From: Flavobacterium sp. Root420
Lineage (GTDB): Bacteria > Bacteroidota > Bacteroidia > Flavobacteriales > Flavobacteriaceae
Assembly: GCF_001427905.1 (NCBI RefSeq)
Contig: NZ_LMEF01000015.1
Span: 1 to 49,061 of the forward strand
Direction of reading: 5' to 3'
DNA: 49,061 nucleotides
Shown: positions 34,677 to 43,197 of the stretch, in pieces
Layout: every line of letters starts with the position of its first letter
Numbering within the stretch: position 1 is the first letter of the stretch
Notes under the pieces: model-generated
What the model saw: the letters and a program-made list of their open reading frames with translations, nothing else
Database searches by the model: none
Told to the model about the DNA's origin: nothing
Position numbers and translations under genes: made by a program

Positions 34677-35438
34677 TCAAAACACTTTCACAAATCCCAA
34701 TCCATATTGCTGACCATTATAAAAAGGCATTATCATAGAAGTTGACTTATTTTCAGAAGGCGATTTGAATAATTTTTTGGTAATATACGGGTTCATCCAA
34801 TAAGCAATTTTGGTACTCAAAATCCCGATTCCGGCTCCGGCGGCGACATCCGTCAACCAATGGCGATTGTTATAGATTCTAAAAAGTCCGGTTCCGGTTG
34901 CTACGGCGTAACCTGCAATTCCATACCAAATGGATTTATCTTTGTATTCCTGCCATAAAAATTCAGCTCCGGCAAAAGCAGTTGCGGTATGTCCGGAAGG
35001 AAAAGAGTTATTTGAACTTCTATCAGGTCGTTCTTCATGTACAATCGATTTTAAACCCAAAACGGTTGTTGCCATAATCGCGTACGAAGTCACAAATAGT
35101 ACCGAACGATCTCTCATATTATTTTTGCCTTTTACACCAAAAGCATTCAAAGCATAAACAGACGCCGCTGGCGCATATTGAGAGAAATCATCAATCGTAA
35201 TTTTCTCGTCAATATCTTCGGTAACTTCTGCTTTGATTTGCGAATTGAAACTTAAAAGCTGATCACTTTCCAGACCAATTACGCCGTAACCAATTAATAC
35301 TGCCGGAATAATTAATTGTTTGTAGTTGAATTTTAAGTTATGTGCAGTACTGTCAATTTTAACAATAGAATCATTTTGTTGTGCAGTTGCAGAAAAGAAT
35401 CCGAATAGAAATACCAGAGAAATCGTTTTGTAAAACAT
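34677..35438 (-). CDS. PAP2-family phosphatase, membrane-associated
   Basis: 253 aa with a signal peptide (ending FFSATAQQ). The PAP2/acid phosphatase signature is complete: KSIVHEERPD, NSFPSGHTATAF and YNNRHWLTDVAAG (catalytic His and Asp). Such enzymes dephosphorylate lipid phosphates (for example undecaprenyl pyrophosphate or phosphatidic acid) at the periplasmic face; the substrate here is not determined. A transmembrane segment is probable near SYAIMATTVLGL. It sits between the repair locus and the kdp locus with no operon partner. Confidence 0.9.
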   Translation of the reverse strand: MFYKTISLVFLFGFFSATAQQNDSIVKIDSTAHNLKFNYKQLIIPAVLIGYGVIGLESDQLLSFNSQIKAEVTEDIDEKITIDDFSQYAPAASVYALNAFGVKGKNNMRDRSVLFVTSYAIMATTVLGLKSIVHEERPDRSSNNSFPSGHTATAFAGAEFLWQEYKDKSIWYGIAGYAVATGTGLFRIYNNRHWLTDVAAGAGIGILSTKIAYWMNPYITKKLFKSPSENKSTSMIMPFYNGQQYGLGFVKVF

Positions 35439-35647
35439 CTTTTGTTATCGTTATAAGTTGCAATAATAATGAATGTCTGAACTAACTATTTTTGGCTTAA
35501 TTGAACCTTAAGCGAATGTTAATCAGTTGTGCTTGAATGGAGTAATTGAATTAAGATTGGCTAAATATTAGAGAACGAAAAGATCAATTTCAATGACAAT
35601 TTCAATATCAAAATGATTTTATATTCTGATGTTTCTTTGCGTCTGAA

Positions 35648-35663
35648 CTGGACTGAAGTCCAG
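35648..35663. repeat. REP-like palindrome CTGGACT-GA-AGTCCAG
   Basis: A perfect 7-bp stem with 2-nt centre, followed by CCCTACAAAATTG, just downstream of the kdp kinase gene. Layout like the palindromes between kdpA and kdpB. Confidence 0.6.
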
Positions 35664-35695
35664 CCCTACAAAATTGGTCGAGCCTTTGGTTCTTT

Positions 35696-37429
35696 TTAAA
35701 CTTTCAATGAAAACCAAAACGTACTTCCCAATCCCAAATTACTTTCTACGCCAACAATTCCATTCTGAGCTTCAATAAATTCTTTGCTGATTGCCAATCC
35801 CAATCCTGTTCCAGATTTTTGACTTCCAGGAACCTGGAAATATTTATCAAAAACTTTGTCTTTGTAGCGTGCATCAATCCCTTTTCCGGTATCGATAACC
35901 TGAAATACGATTTGATTGTTTTCTTTTTTTAATTGAATGACAATCGTACTTTTTTCAGAAGAATATCGTATTGCATTCGACAAATAATTAATTAAAACCC
36001 AGCCTGTTTTTTCGCTGTCGGCTTTTACATCTTCCAGATTTTCATCGGCATTAATTACCAGTTTAATCTGCTTTTGATCGGCCTGAACTTTAACGGCTTC
36101 TACAGCATAATTTACAATTTCGTGTGGATTACTTTTTTCGATATTCAGCTGAATATTTCCAGTTTCTAATTGTGATAAATTCAACAATTCGCCTGTAATT
36201 TTCAGTAAACGCTGACTGTCATCTTTAATGCTTTCGACCAATTGTTTTTGATCATCGTTCATGTCGCCGGTTTTTGCATTTTCAAGCAATTGAAGGCTTA
36301 GTTTTATAGACGCAATTGGGGTTTTCAATTCATGCGAAACGGTGGCAATAAAATTAGTTTTAGCAAAATCGAGTTCTTTAAAAAGGGTAATATTTCGCAG
36401 AATAATTACATCGCCAATATTGATTTCTTTTTCTTCTCCCGTTGGAATTATGGTAATATTTAGAATTTCTTTCTCGAAATAACTTTCCTTTCCGTGTGCG
36501 TAAATTTTAAGCGGTTGCTTTTTAGGAGAATCAACTTCTTCTTTTAAAATCAAAGAACGAATTAAATCATTCGACAAGGCTAGAGTAGAAGCCGATTTCC
36601 CGATAACATCTTCTAATTTCAGACCGATAATCTTCAGTGCTTCATCATTCACAAACAAAATAATCCCGTCATTATCCAATCCAATAATAGGATCATTCAT
36701 GTTATTGATAAGTGTTTCAAGGCGCTTTTTCTCAAAGAATAACTTATACAAATTGCTGTCGTTGTATTCCTGAAGTTTCTGCGCCATAGTATTAAACGAT
36801 TTTGCCAAATCGCCATATTCGTTGTGATTGGTAAAATGCACGCGCTCCGAATAATTTTTATTCGCAATTTCTTTAATACTCTGGGTTAATTCCTTAATTG
36901 GATTTGCAATGTTGTTTGGCAGATTCACTAATAAGTTAAAAGCGATCAAAAAACATAAACTTCCCACAATGGCAATCCATAAATTGGCATTTTCGGCGGT
37001 ATGTTTCGCAATATCACTTTTCTGTTTTATGGCATCCAGATTGAGTTTCATAATGGCAAAAATATCCTGTCTGATTTGCGCTTTTATGGTTTCGTCGGCG
37101 CTGTTTTTTTCTAAAAGCGAAAAATCATTTTCAAGTTTAGTCGTTGCTTCTTTTTCGCCAGGTTCGGTAACATTTTGCGTCTGTTTTTCAAGATATTCTT
37201 TGAAAACATGAATCTTATTATCCGGACTTTCTTTAATTTCATCCAAAGACAAAATCATATTTCGCGAATATTCCAGCGTGTTATAATTCGCTTTCAGAAT
37301 ATTTTCAGTGTCCGCTTTTATCAAAAAAACAGAATAGCCGCTCACTAACGAAAGTATAATGATCATTAAAAATAACAATCCAACCCCCAGATTCAATTTG
37401 GTTTTAATTCTCATGATGTTTAAAAACAA
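35696..37429 (-). CDS. Sensor histidine kinase (HAMP-PAS), presumed kdp kinase
   Basis: 577 residues; a shorter start at Met6 (37414, MRIKTKLN) would give a cleaner N-terminus. TM1 at about 12-37, a periplasmic helical domain (40-145), TM2 at about 149-170, HAMP (170-222), PAS (235-350), HisKA with His366 in TVSHELKTP, and HATPase_c with VIDTGKGID and SGTGLGLAISKEF. It has no KdpD or USP domain; those are encoded by the gene immediately upstream, so the usual single KdpD protein seems divided here. It is the last gene of the kdp locus. Confidence 0.88.
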   Translation of the reverse strand: MFLNIMRIKTKLNLGVGLLFLMIIILSLVSGYSVFLIKADTENILKANYNTLEYSRNMILSLDEIKESPDNKIHVFKEYLEKQTQNVTEPGEKEATTKLENDFSLLEKNSADETIKAQIRQDIFAIMKLNLDAIKQKSDIAKHTAENANLWIAIVGSLCFLIAFNLLVNLPNNIANPIKELTQSIKEIANKNYSERVHFTNHNEYGDLAKSFNTMAQKLQEYNDSNLYKLFFEKKRLETLINNMNDPIIGLDNDGIILFVNDEALKIIGLKLEDVIGKSASTLALSNDLIRSLILKEEVDSPKKQPLKIYAHGKESYFEKEILNITIIPTGEEKEINIGDVIILRNITLFKELDFAKTNFIATVSHELKTPIASIKLSLQLLENAKTGDMNDDQKQLVESIKDDSQRLLKITGELLNLSQLETGNIQLNIEKSNPHEIVNYAVEAVKVQADQKQIKLVINADENLEDVKADSEKTGWVLINYLSNAIRYSSEKSTIVIQLKKENNQIVFQVIDTGKGIDARYKDKVFDKYFQVPGSQKSGTGLGLAISKEFIEAQNGIVGVESNLGLGSTFWFSLKV

Positions 37430-37442
37430 GTTTTTTATATTG

Positions 37443-37504
37443 AACCATTAAGATATTAAGTTTCATTAAGTCAAAGCTTAATTTTTCTTAATCTCTTAAT
37501 GGTT
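37443..37504. repeat. TTAAG octamer-type inverted repeat, copy 1 (downstream of kdpD)
   Basis: AACCATTAAG...CTTAATGGTT with internal TTAAG units. It lies 9 bp after the kdpD stop and is matched by a copy on the other side of the gene. Confidence 0.65.
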
Positions 37505-37512
37505 AGGAAATT

Positions 37513-38652
37513 TTATGACAAAATAACAAGGTCGACATTTGATAAAGACAGGCGATTTAATAAACGTCTGAAAATCGTTGTCGACAAAATTACTTTAAAT
37601 AAATTCAAATGCGGTTTTCCGATGCAGACAGTTGTAATTTGTTTTTCTTCAACGGCAATCAAAATCGCATCTGCGATATTTTTATGTTCAATTTTAATCA
37701 CTTCGGCGCCGAGTTGTACGGCCAGTTTAAAGTTATTAATTAAATGTCTTTGTTTGTCTAACGCAATTTTGGTACTGCTTTCTTTCGGTGTTTCTACATA
37801 CAAAACATACCAGGCTCCGTTATAATAACTCGCCAATCGTGCGGTTTTCCGAATCACAATTTTTGCGGTTTTATCGTTACTGCTAATGCACGCCAACAAT
37901 TTTTCGTGTTTCAAAGCATGCAGTTGAGGTACTTCATTTTCGACTTTTCGAACCACTTGGCTTGCCACTTCTTTCAGTGCCAATTCACGCAATTGTAAAA
38001 TTTGTTCCGATTTAAAAAAGTTAGTCAAAGCGGTCTGAATTTTATCAGCCGTATAAATTTTGCCTTCTTTCAAACGCGCAATCAAATCTTCTGATGTCAA
38101 ATCGATATTCACTACTTCATCCGCCAAACGTAAAACATTATCCGGAATTCGTTCCTGAACGTCAATTCCTGTAATGCGTTTTACGTCTTCATTTAAACTC
38201 TCAATATGCTGAATATTAACTGCCGAAATCACATTGATTCCCGCTTCCAAAATCTCTAAAACATCCTGCCAGCGTTTTTCATTTTTGCTTCCCTCAACAT
38301 TGGTATGTGCCAATTCATCTACGATAACTACTTCAGGACGAAGGTTGATAATTGCTTGTACATCAAGTTCTTCGAGCTGTTTTCCTTTATAGAAAATGGT
38401 TCGCCTCGGAATCACAGGCAAACCAGTTAAAAGCTCATGCGTTTCCTTTCGCATGTGCGTTTCGATATAACCGATTTTCACGTCAATTCCATTCTTCAAC
38501 AACGAATGCGCTTCCTGAAGCATACGATAAGTTTTGCCCACACCGGCACTCATCCCAATGTAGATTTTAAACTTTCCTTTTCGTGATTTTTGAATTAAAT
38601 CGAGAAAGTGTTGTGCGTTATTTTCTTTTTCCTGTTTCATATGGTTTGCCAC
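37513..38652 (-). CDS. kdpD: KdpD sensor domain protein without kinase domain
   Basis: 379 aa comprising only the N-terminal half of canonical KdpD. The KdpD domain (about 25-230) has Walker A GMSAGVGKTYRML and Walker B VVIVDELAHTN plus ETHMRKET. A universal-stress-protein (USP) domain follows (about 245-379). No DUF4118 transmembrane region, HisKA or HATPase is present. The frame is open to a natural stop and the next gene is a complete kinase with its own membrane sensor, so this is a real split and not truncation. It probably senses K+, ATP or c-di-AMP and signals to the kinase in trans (inference). Confidence 0.88.
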   Translation of the reverse strand: MANHMKQEKENNAQHFLDLIQKSRKGKFKIYIGMSAGVGKTYRMLQEAHSLLKNGIDVKIGYIETHMRKETHELLTGLPVIPRRTIFYKGKQLEELDVQAIINLRPEVVIVDELAHTNVEGSKNEKRWQDVLEILEAGINVISAVNIQHIESLNEDVKRITGIDVQERIPDNVLRLADEVVNIDLTSEDLIARLKEGKIYTADKIQTALTNFFKSEQILQLRELALKEVASQVVRKVENEVPQLHALKHEKLLACISSNDKTAKIVIRKTARLASYYNGAWYVLYVETPKESSTKIALDKQRHLINNFKLAVQLGAEVIKIEHKNIADAILIAVEEKQITTVCIGKPHLNLFKVILSTTIFRRLLNRLSLSNVDLVILS

Positions 38653-38682
38653 GAAGGCACTAGGGCACTAAGTTTTTTTTAT

Positions 38683-38783
38683 TTTACCATTAAGATATTA
38701 AGTTAATAAAGGCAAAGCTTAATTTTCTCAATATAGGCTCATTAAGACAAAACTTAACTTTCTTAATTTCTTAATGGTAAAAA
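38683..38783. repeat. TTAAG octamer-type inverted repeat, copy 2 (upstream of kdpD)
   Basis: TTTTACCATTAAGATATTAAG...CTTAATTTCTTAATGGTAAAA. Homologous to the copy at 37443; together they bracket kdpD. Confidence 0.65.
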
Positions 38784-38791
38784 AATAATGT

Positions 38792-39868
38792 TTAAAAAGA
38801 AATCGCCAACGAAGTCGTTATAAACGTATTCGTATTCGTTGGAAGATTGTCTTTTGTAAATATTTCATCTTTGCTCGAAAGATTTCTGGCTTCGACTCTA
38901 AACATAACATTATCAGTAACCAAGTAATCAAAGTTAGCTGAAAATCCGTAAGTTTTAAAACCATTTGGCGTTTCTGTCGCGATAATTACCCCTTTTTCAT
39001 CACTGTAATATTCGCCACGCATAGCCAACTGAATTTTATCTGTCGGTTTGTATTGCAGAATCAAAACAGGCGAAAACCAAGTGTCGTATTTAATACTGTT
39101 TTTAGCCGATTGTTGCGAACCAACATCAAAACCAGCCGTAATATTTGTTTTCTCTGTTACTTTAAATTGCCCGTAAAAATTGTTGAAATAACGCCACTTT
39201 TTATCAATATCCGGTTGCTCGTTACCAACATAAGTACTCCAATTCAAAATTACTTTATCAGTTGGTTTATAAGTGATTTGCGTTCCAAATGCCGGAGTGT
39301 GATTTCGGTTTATTTTCTGAATGCGTTGCCAGCCATTCAAATACATTCCTGCCAAATACCACGCACCAGATTCTGATGTATAACCAATTTTGGCTCCCGT
39401 TTCATAGTAAGGAGAATTTTCAGCCAAAATACTTCGCGTTAAAGTTTGGCAATCTTTTCCAATCGCACTTTCAAAACCAATATGTGCCGGCATAATTCCC
39501 GCATCAATCCACAAATTATGGCTTTTCGAAATCTTCACACCAACATTTGCTTCATAAACATTTTTAAGCAAATCCTGCTCTGCCGACATATTATATTGCG
39601 CATAAGTTCCTGCCATCAAAGCAAAATTTCCACGAATATTATCTTTCGTATAATTCACTTTTGCCATACCTAAATTTAGGTTCACTTCGTTACTTCGGTT
39701 ATAATTATAAAAAAATCCTGGGCGCGTATGATTGTCTGGTTTCCCAAAATCATAACTGTAATAAACATCAATATATCCAGAAAATGTCAACGGACTTTTC
39801 GATTCTTCCTGTGCCTGTAAATTGCTAATACCGAAAGCGATTAAAGCGGTAAGTATAATTTTTTTCAT
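38792..39868 (-). CDS. Outer-membrane beta-barrel porin (OmpL-like, bbp2 family)
   Basis: 358 aa. Signal peptide (about 1-19, ending NLQAQ), then alternating amphipathic beta strands throughout (for example SGYIDVYYSYDF, AKVNYTKDNIRGNFALMAG, AWYLAGMYLNGW), and a final aromatic residue (SLAISF), as outer-membrane barrels require. It matches the putative porin-2 (OmpL-like) family. Located inside the kdp locus, between kdpC and kdpD, it may supply the outer-membrane route for K+ under limitation. That coupling is inference; it has a gap of 411 bp with repeats from kdpC. Confidence 0.82.
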   Translation of the reverse strand: MKKIILTALIAFGISNLQAQEESKSPLTFSGYIDVYYSYDFGKPDNHTRPGFFYNYNRSNEVNLNLGMAKVNYTKDNIRGNFALMAGTYAQYNMSAEQDLLKNVYEANVGVKISKSHNLWIDAGIMPAHIGFESAIGKDCQTLTRSILAENSPYYETGAKIGYTSESGAWYLAGMYLNGWQRIQKINRNHTPAFGTQITYKPTDKVILNWSTYVGNEQPDIDKKWRYFNNFYGQFKVTEKTNITAGFDVGSQQSAKNSIKYDTWFSPVLILQYKPTDKIQLAMRGEYYSDEKGVIIATETPNGFKTYGFSANFDYLVTDNVMFRVEARNLSSKDEIFTKDNLPTNTNTFITTSLAISF

Positions 39869-39954
39869 TTTTCATTTTTATTATTTGGGTAAAAAAGGCG
39901 TTTGTTTTCCTGCAAGGTTTTCAAAACTTTGTAGGTATTATTTCTTAGTAGGTT

Positions 39955-40068
39955 TTAAGGAGCTGTTTCCTGCTATCCGCTATATCTTTTTAGGCAGATC
40001 GTTTACGGTAAACAAGATGTTTTCAATTGCCTAAAAAGGATACCGCTTCTATCAGGGCTAGGGCACTC
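39955..40068 (+). repeat. Approximately 100-bp flavobacterial intergenic repeat, copy 3
   Basis: GGAGCTGTTTCCTGCTATCC...GCTATATCTTTTT, variable hairpin centre, AAAAGGATACCGCTTCTATCAGGGCTAGGG. Same family as 22935, 23885 and 48787. It lies between the porin and kdpC genes. Confidence 0.75.
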
Positions 40069-40111
40069 AGTGTAAAAGGACGTTTTTCGTTCTAATTTTT
40101 CCATCCAGTTT

Positions 40112-40214
40112 GTCATTGCGAGGAACGAAGCAACCTCACGAACAATGAGATTTAAAGCTGATTTTGTAAATGTGGTTGCTTTCACCGCGGCGAACAGGTC
40201 TTCCTCGTAATGAC
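40112..40214. repeat. GTCATTGCGAGGAA-type long palindrome
   Basis: Ends GTCATTGCGAGGAA and TTCCTCGTAATGAC pair (one mismatch), followed by an inner GAAGCAACC / GGTTGCTTT pair. The consensus GTCATTGCGAGGAACGAAGCAA is a well-known interspersed repeat in many bacteria. Confidence 0.75.
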
Positions 40215-40237
40215 CAAAATTGGCGATCATCTTTGTC

Positions 40238-40270
40238 AAACCGGACAGGTTTTTAAAACCTGTCGGGTTT
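40238..40270. repeat. AAACCGGACAGGT hairpin after kdpC
   Basis: A 33-nt near-perfect palindrome (AAACCGGACAGGTTT / AAACCTGTCGGGTTT), 9 bp after the kdpC stop. It could attenuate transcription into the porin gene. Confidence 0.6.
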
Positions 40271-40279
40271 GAAAACGTA

Positions 40280-40834
40280 TCATTTCATCTGATCCAAAGC
40301 AAGATTCAATTCCAAAACATTCACAGTTGGAGTTCCCATAACTTTTGGAGTATTGATATTAGCTTCCACCAAAGCCTTCACTTTATCTTCAGCTAATTTT
40401 CGTTCTTTGGCAACACGTTTCACTTGAATCAAAGCACCTTCCGGAGAAATATTCGGATCCAATCCACTTCCTGAAGCCGTTACCATATCTGATGGAATAT
40501 CCGATTTTTTCAAATAAGGATGAACGGTTAAAAACGTATCAATCCTTTTTTGAACCAAAGCCAAATATTCAGCATTGCTTGGTCCTTTATTACTTCCGGC
40601 GCTTCCGGCAGCATTATAATCTACAGCCGAAGGTCTTCCCCAGAAATAATTCGACTTATCGAATTTTTGACCAATTTTTTGGTATCCAACCACTTTTCCG
40701 TTAACGGAAATAGTTTCTCCTTTTCCTTGATTCGGAGCAAATTGTGCAATTCCGTAAATTGCTAAGGGGTAAATAACTGCAAACAGAATTACGGTTAGCA
40801 GAGTCAATTTTAATAATGAGAATATAGTTTTCAT
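40280..40834 (-). CDS. kdpC: Potassium-transporting ATPase subunit C
   Basis: 184 aa, the usual length. KdpC is the single-span subunit that stabilises the KdpFABC K+ pump and boosts ATP binding. One N-terminal membrane helix (about 8-31), then a periplasmic domain with the family motifs FWGRPSAVDYNAAGSAGSN, ASGSGLDPNISPEGA and VNVLELNLALD. It is the fourth subunit gene in the order kdpF-A-B-C. Upstream spacing to kdpB is 175 bp, filled with octamer repeats. Confidence 0.95.
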   Translation of the reverse strand: MKTIFSLLKLTLLTVILFAVIYPLAIYGIAQFAPNQGKGETISVNGKVVGYQKIGQKFDKSNYFWGRPSAVDYNAAGSAGSNKGPSNAEYLALVQKRIDTFLTVHPYLKKSDIPSDMVTASGSGLDPNISPEGALIQVKRVAKERKLAEDKVKALVEANINTPKVMGTPTVNVLELNLALDQMK

Positions 40835-40837
40835 CTT

Positions 40838-41008
40838 TTGAGATTCTAAGGGACTAAGATTCTAAGGTGCTAAGATTTTTTTCTTCGAAGCCTAATAATC
40901 AAAGTCCGTGTTTTTTATTTTGAGTTCTTTTTAAAGGTTTAAAGATTTTGAGGGACTAAGTTTCTAAGGTTTTTTCTTAGTACCTTAGAACCTTAGCCTT
41001 TCAGAACC
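40838..41008. repeat. 8-bp-period CTAA repeats between kdpB and kdpC
   Basis: Octamers GATTCTAA, GGGACTAA, GATTCTAA, GGTGCTAA, GATTTTTT near 40840-40875, and an inverted pair (GGGACTAA, GTTTCTAA ... CTTAGTAC, CTTAGAAC, CTTAGCCT) at 40943-41008. Same units as at 25536. Confidence 0.65.
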
Positions 41009-43042
41009 TTACATAAATAAAGCTACTAGTAAATCAATTATTTTAATTCCGATAAAAGGGACGATTAGACCACCCAAACCATAAATCAAAAGATTTCTTT
41101 TTAAGATGGCACTCGCACCAATTGGTTTGTAATCAACACCTCTCAAGGCAAGCGGAATCAGGATTGGAATAATAATCGCGTTAAAAATCACTGCTGATAA
41201 GATGGCGCTTTCAGGACTGTGCAAATGCATAATATTCAAACCTTGCAAAGCCGGAATTGCCGTGATAAATAAGGCAGGAACAATAGCAAAATATTTCGCG
41301 ACGTCATTCGCAATTGAGAAAGTCGTAAGCGTTCCGCGGGTCATCAATAGCTGTTTTCCAATTTCGATAATTTCGATTAATTTCGTTGGATCATTATCAA
41401 GATCTACCATGTTTCCAGCTTCTTTAGCAGCTTGAGTTCCGCTGTTCATGGCAACTCCCACGTTAGCTTGCGCAAGGGCAGGAGCATCGTTCGTTCCGTC
41501 ACCCATCATGGCGACAAGTTTCCCTAAGTTTTGCTCATTTTTGATGTAGTTCATTTTATCCTCAGGTTTCGCTTCGGCAATAAAATCATCAACACCGGCA
41601 GCTTCGGCAATAAACTTAGCCGTAAGCGGATTATCTCCGGTAACCATTACCGTTTTTACACCCATTTTTCTCAATCGGTCAAAACGTTCTTTCATTCCGG
41701 GTTTAATAATATCCTGTAATTCGATAACACCCTGAACCTGATTGTTTTTTATCACAACCAATGGTGTTCCTCCGTTGGTAGAAATGTCAATTACTTTTTG
41801 AGCAGTATCTTCCGGAAAAGAATTTCCTGCCTGAAGTGCAATATTTTTTGCAGCATCCTGAGCCCCTTTTCGAATATTGGTTCCGTCTTTTAAAACAACT
41901 CCGGAAGTTCTGGTTTCTGCGGTAAATTTGATTAAAGTAGCACCTTCAATTGATAATTTATTGGCAGTCTCGGCTCCTGCCAGTTCCACGATACTTTTCC
42001 CTTCCGGAGTATCATCTGCCAATGAACTTAGTACAGCAGATTTAATAAAATCTTCTTCTGAAACTCCTTTTGTAGGATAGAAACTGGTTGCCTTTCTGTT
42101 TCCGATAGTGATGGTTCCGGTTTTATCTAAAAGCAAAACATCAATATCTCCGGCAGTTTCAACCGCTTTTCCAGATTTTGTAATGACGTTTGCACGCAAC
42201 GCTCTGTCCATACCCGCAATTCCAATCGCAGAAAGTAAACCGCCAATCGTAGTTGGAATCAAACAAACGAATAAAGCAATAAAAGCTGCAATGGTTATCG
42301 GCGCATTGGCATAATCAGCAAAAGGTTTTAATGTAACGCAGACAATCACGAAGATTAGCGTAAATGCTGCTAACAAAATAGTTAAAGCAATTTCGTTTGG
42401 TGTTTTCTGACGGCTTGCACCTTCAACTAAAGCAATCATTTTATCCAAAAAGCTTTCGCCTGGTTCTGAGGTTACGATTACTTTAATTTTATCAGACAGC
42501 ACTTTTGTTCCTCCGGTAACAGAGGATTTATCACCGCCAGCTTCCCGAATTACAGGAGCACTTTCTCCGGTAATAGCACTTTCGTCAATGGTTGCCAAAC
42601 CTTCGATAATTTCACCATCGGTAGCAATTAAATCGCCTGATTCACAAACGAAAATATCTCCTTTTTTTAATTCAGATGAACTGATGTTTTTGATTTCTCC
42701 GTTGGGTAAAATCTGTCTTGCCGGAGTTTCTTCACGTGTTTTTCTTAAACTGTCGGCTTGAGCCTTTCCTCTGGCTTCGGCAATGGCTTCGGCAAAATTG
42801 GCAAACAAAAGTGTTGCTAATAAAATGAAGAACACAATTAAATTATAAATAAAACTGCCCTGATCTGTAGCTCCCATTAAAATGGAAATACAAACAGCAA
42901 ACATAATGGCAGTTCCAATTTCTACGGTAAACATTACCGGATTTTTGATCATCAATTTTGGATTAAGCTTCACAAAAGACTGCACTAAGGCTTCTTTTAC
43001 CTGTTTGCTTTCAAATAATGATGCGGATTTATTAGTTGTCAT
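41009..43042 (-). CDS. kdpB: Potassium-transporting ATPase ATP-binding subunit B
   Basis: 677-residue P-type ATPase that energises K+ uptake through KdpA. The phosphorylated Asp306 is in DKTGTIT; TGES is at 158-161, where Ser161 corresponds to the inhibitory phosphoserine of E. coli KdpB; MVTGDNP and [10 protein letters not shown] (hinge) are intact. The membrane half has the KdpB-specific [12 protein letters not shown]. It is adjacent to kdpA and kdpC on the same strand, separated from kdpA by 155 bp containing two REP-like hairpins. Low-affinity paralogues are not seen nearby. Confidence 0.97.
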   Translation of the reverse strand: MTTNKSASLFESKQVKEALVQSFVKLNPKLMIKNPVMFTVEIGTAIMFAVCISILMGATDQGSFIYNLIVFFILLATLLFANFAEAIAEARGKAQADSLRKTREETPARQILPNGEIKNISSSELKKGDIFVCESGDLIATDGEIIEGLATIDESAITGESAPVIREAGGDKSSVTGGTKVLSDKIKVIVTSEPGESFLDKMIALVEGASRQKTPNEIALTILLAAFTLIFVIVCVTLKPFADYANAPITIAAFIALFVCLIPTTIGGLLSAIGIAGMDRALRANVITKSGKAVETAGDIDVLLLDKTGTITIGNRKATSFYPTKGVSEEDFIKSAVLSSLADDTPEGKSIVELAGAETANKLSIEGATLIKFTAETRTSGVVLKDGTNIRKGAQDAAKNIALQAGNSFPEDTAQKVIDISTNGGTPLVVIKNNQVQGVIELQDIIKPGMKERFDRLRKMGVKTVMVTGDNPLTAKFIAEAAGVDDFIAEAKPEDKMNYIKNEQNLGKLVAMMGDGTNDAPALAQANVGVAMNSGTQAAKEAGNMVDLDNDPTKLIEIIEIGKQLLMTRGTLTTFSIANDVAKYFAIVPALFITAIPALQGLNIMHLHSPESAILSAVIFNAIIIPILIPLALRGVDYKPIGASAILKRNLLIYGLGGLIVPFIGIKIIDLLVALFM

Positions 43043-43113
43043 TTTCTTGTAAAAAGTTAAATGTTATTTGTTAAATGTTATGCGTTGGAAAACCCATAGA
43101 TTATAAAATATAG

Positions 43114-43181
43114 CCAACGGTTTTAACCGTTGGAGACGTAACGGATATGACAATCTATGTCCCCGTGGTTGAAACCACGGG
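43114..43181. repeat. REP-like double hairpin between kdpA and kdpB
   Basis: CCAACGGTT-TT-AACCGTTGG (43114-43133) and CCCGTGGTT-GA-AACCACGGG (43162-43181), two perfect 9-bp stems 28 bp apart. There is no T-run, so not a standard terminator. Confidence 0.75.
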
Positions 43182-43197
43182 CTATGTTTATTGAGCA

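Noticed and set aside
37513..38652. Truncated or frameshifted full-length KdpD
   Set aside because: The following frame does not contain DUF4118; the downstream kinase has its own start, membrane helices, HAMP and PAS, so two separate genes are more likely than a broken one.
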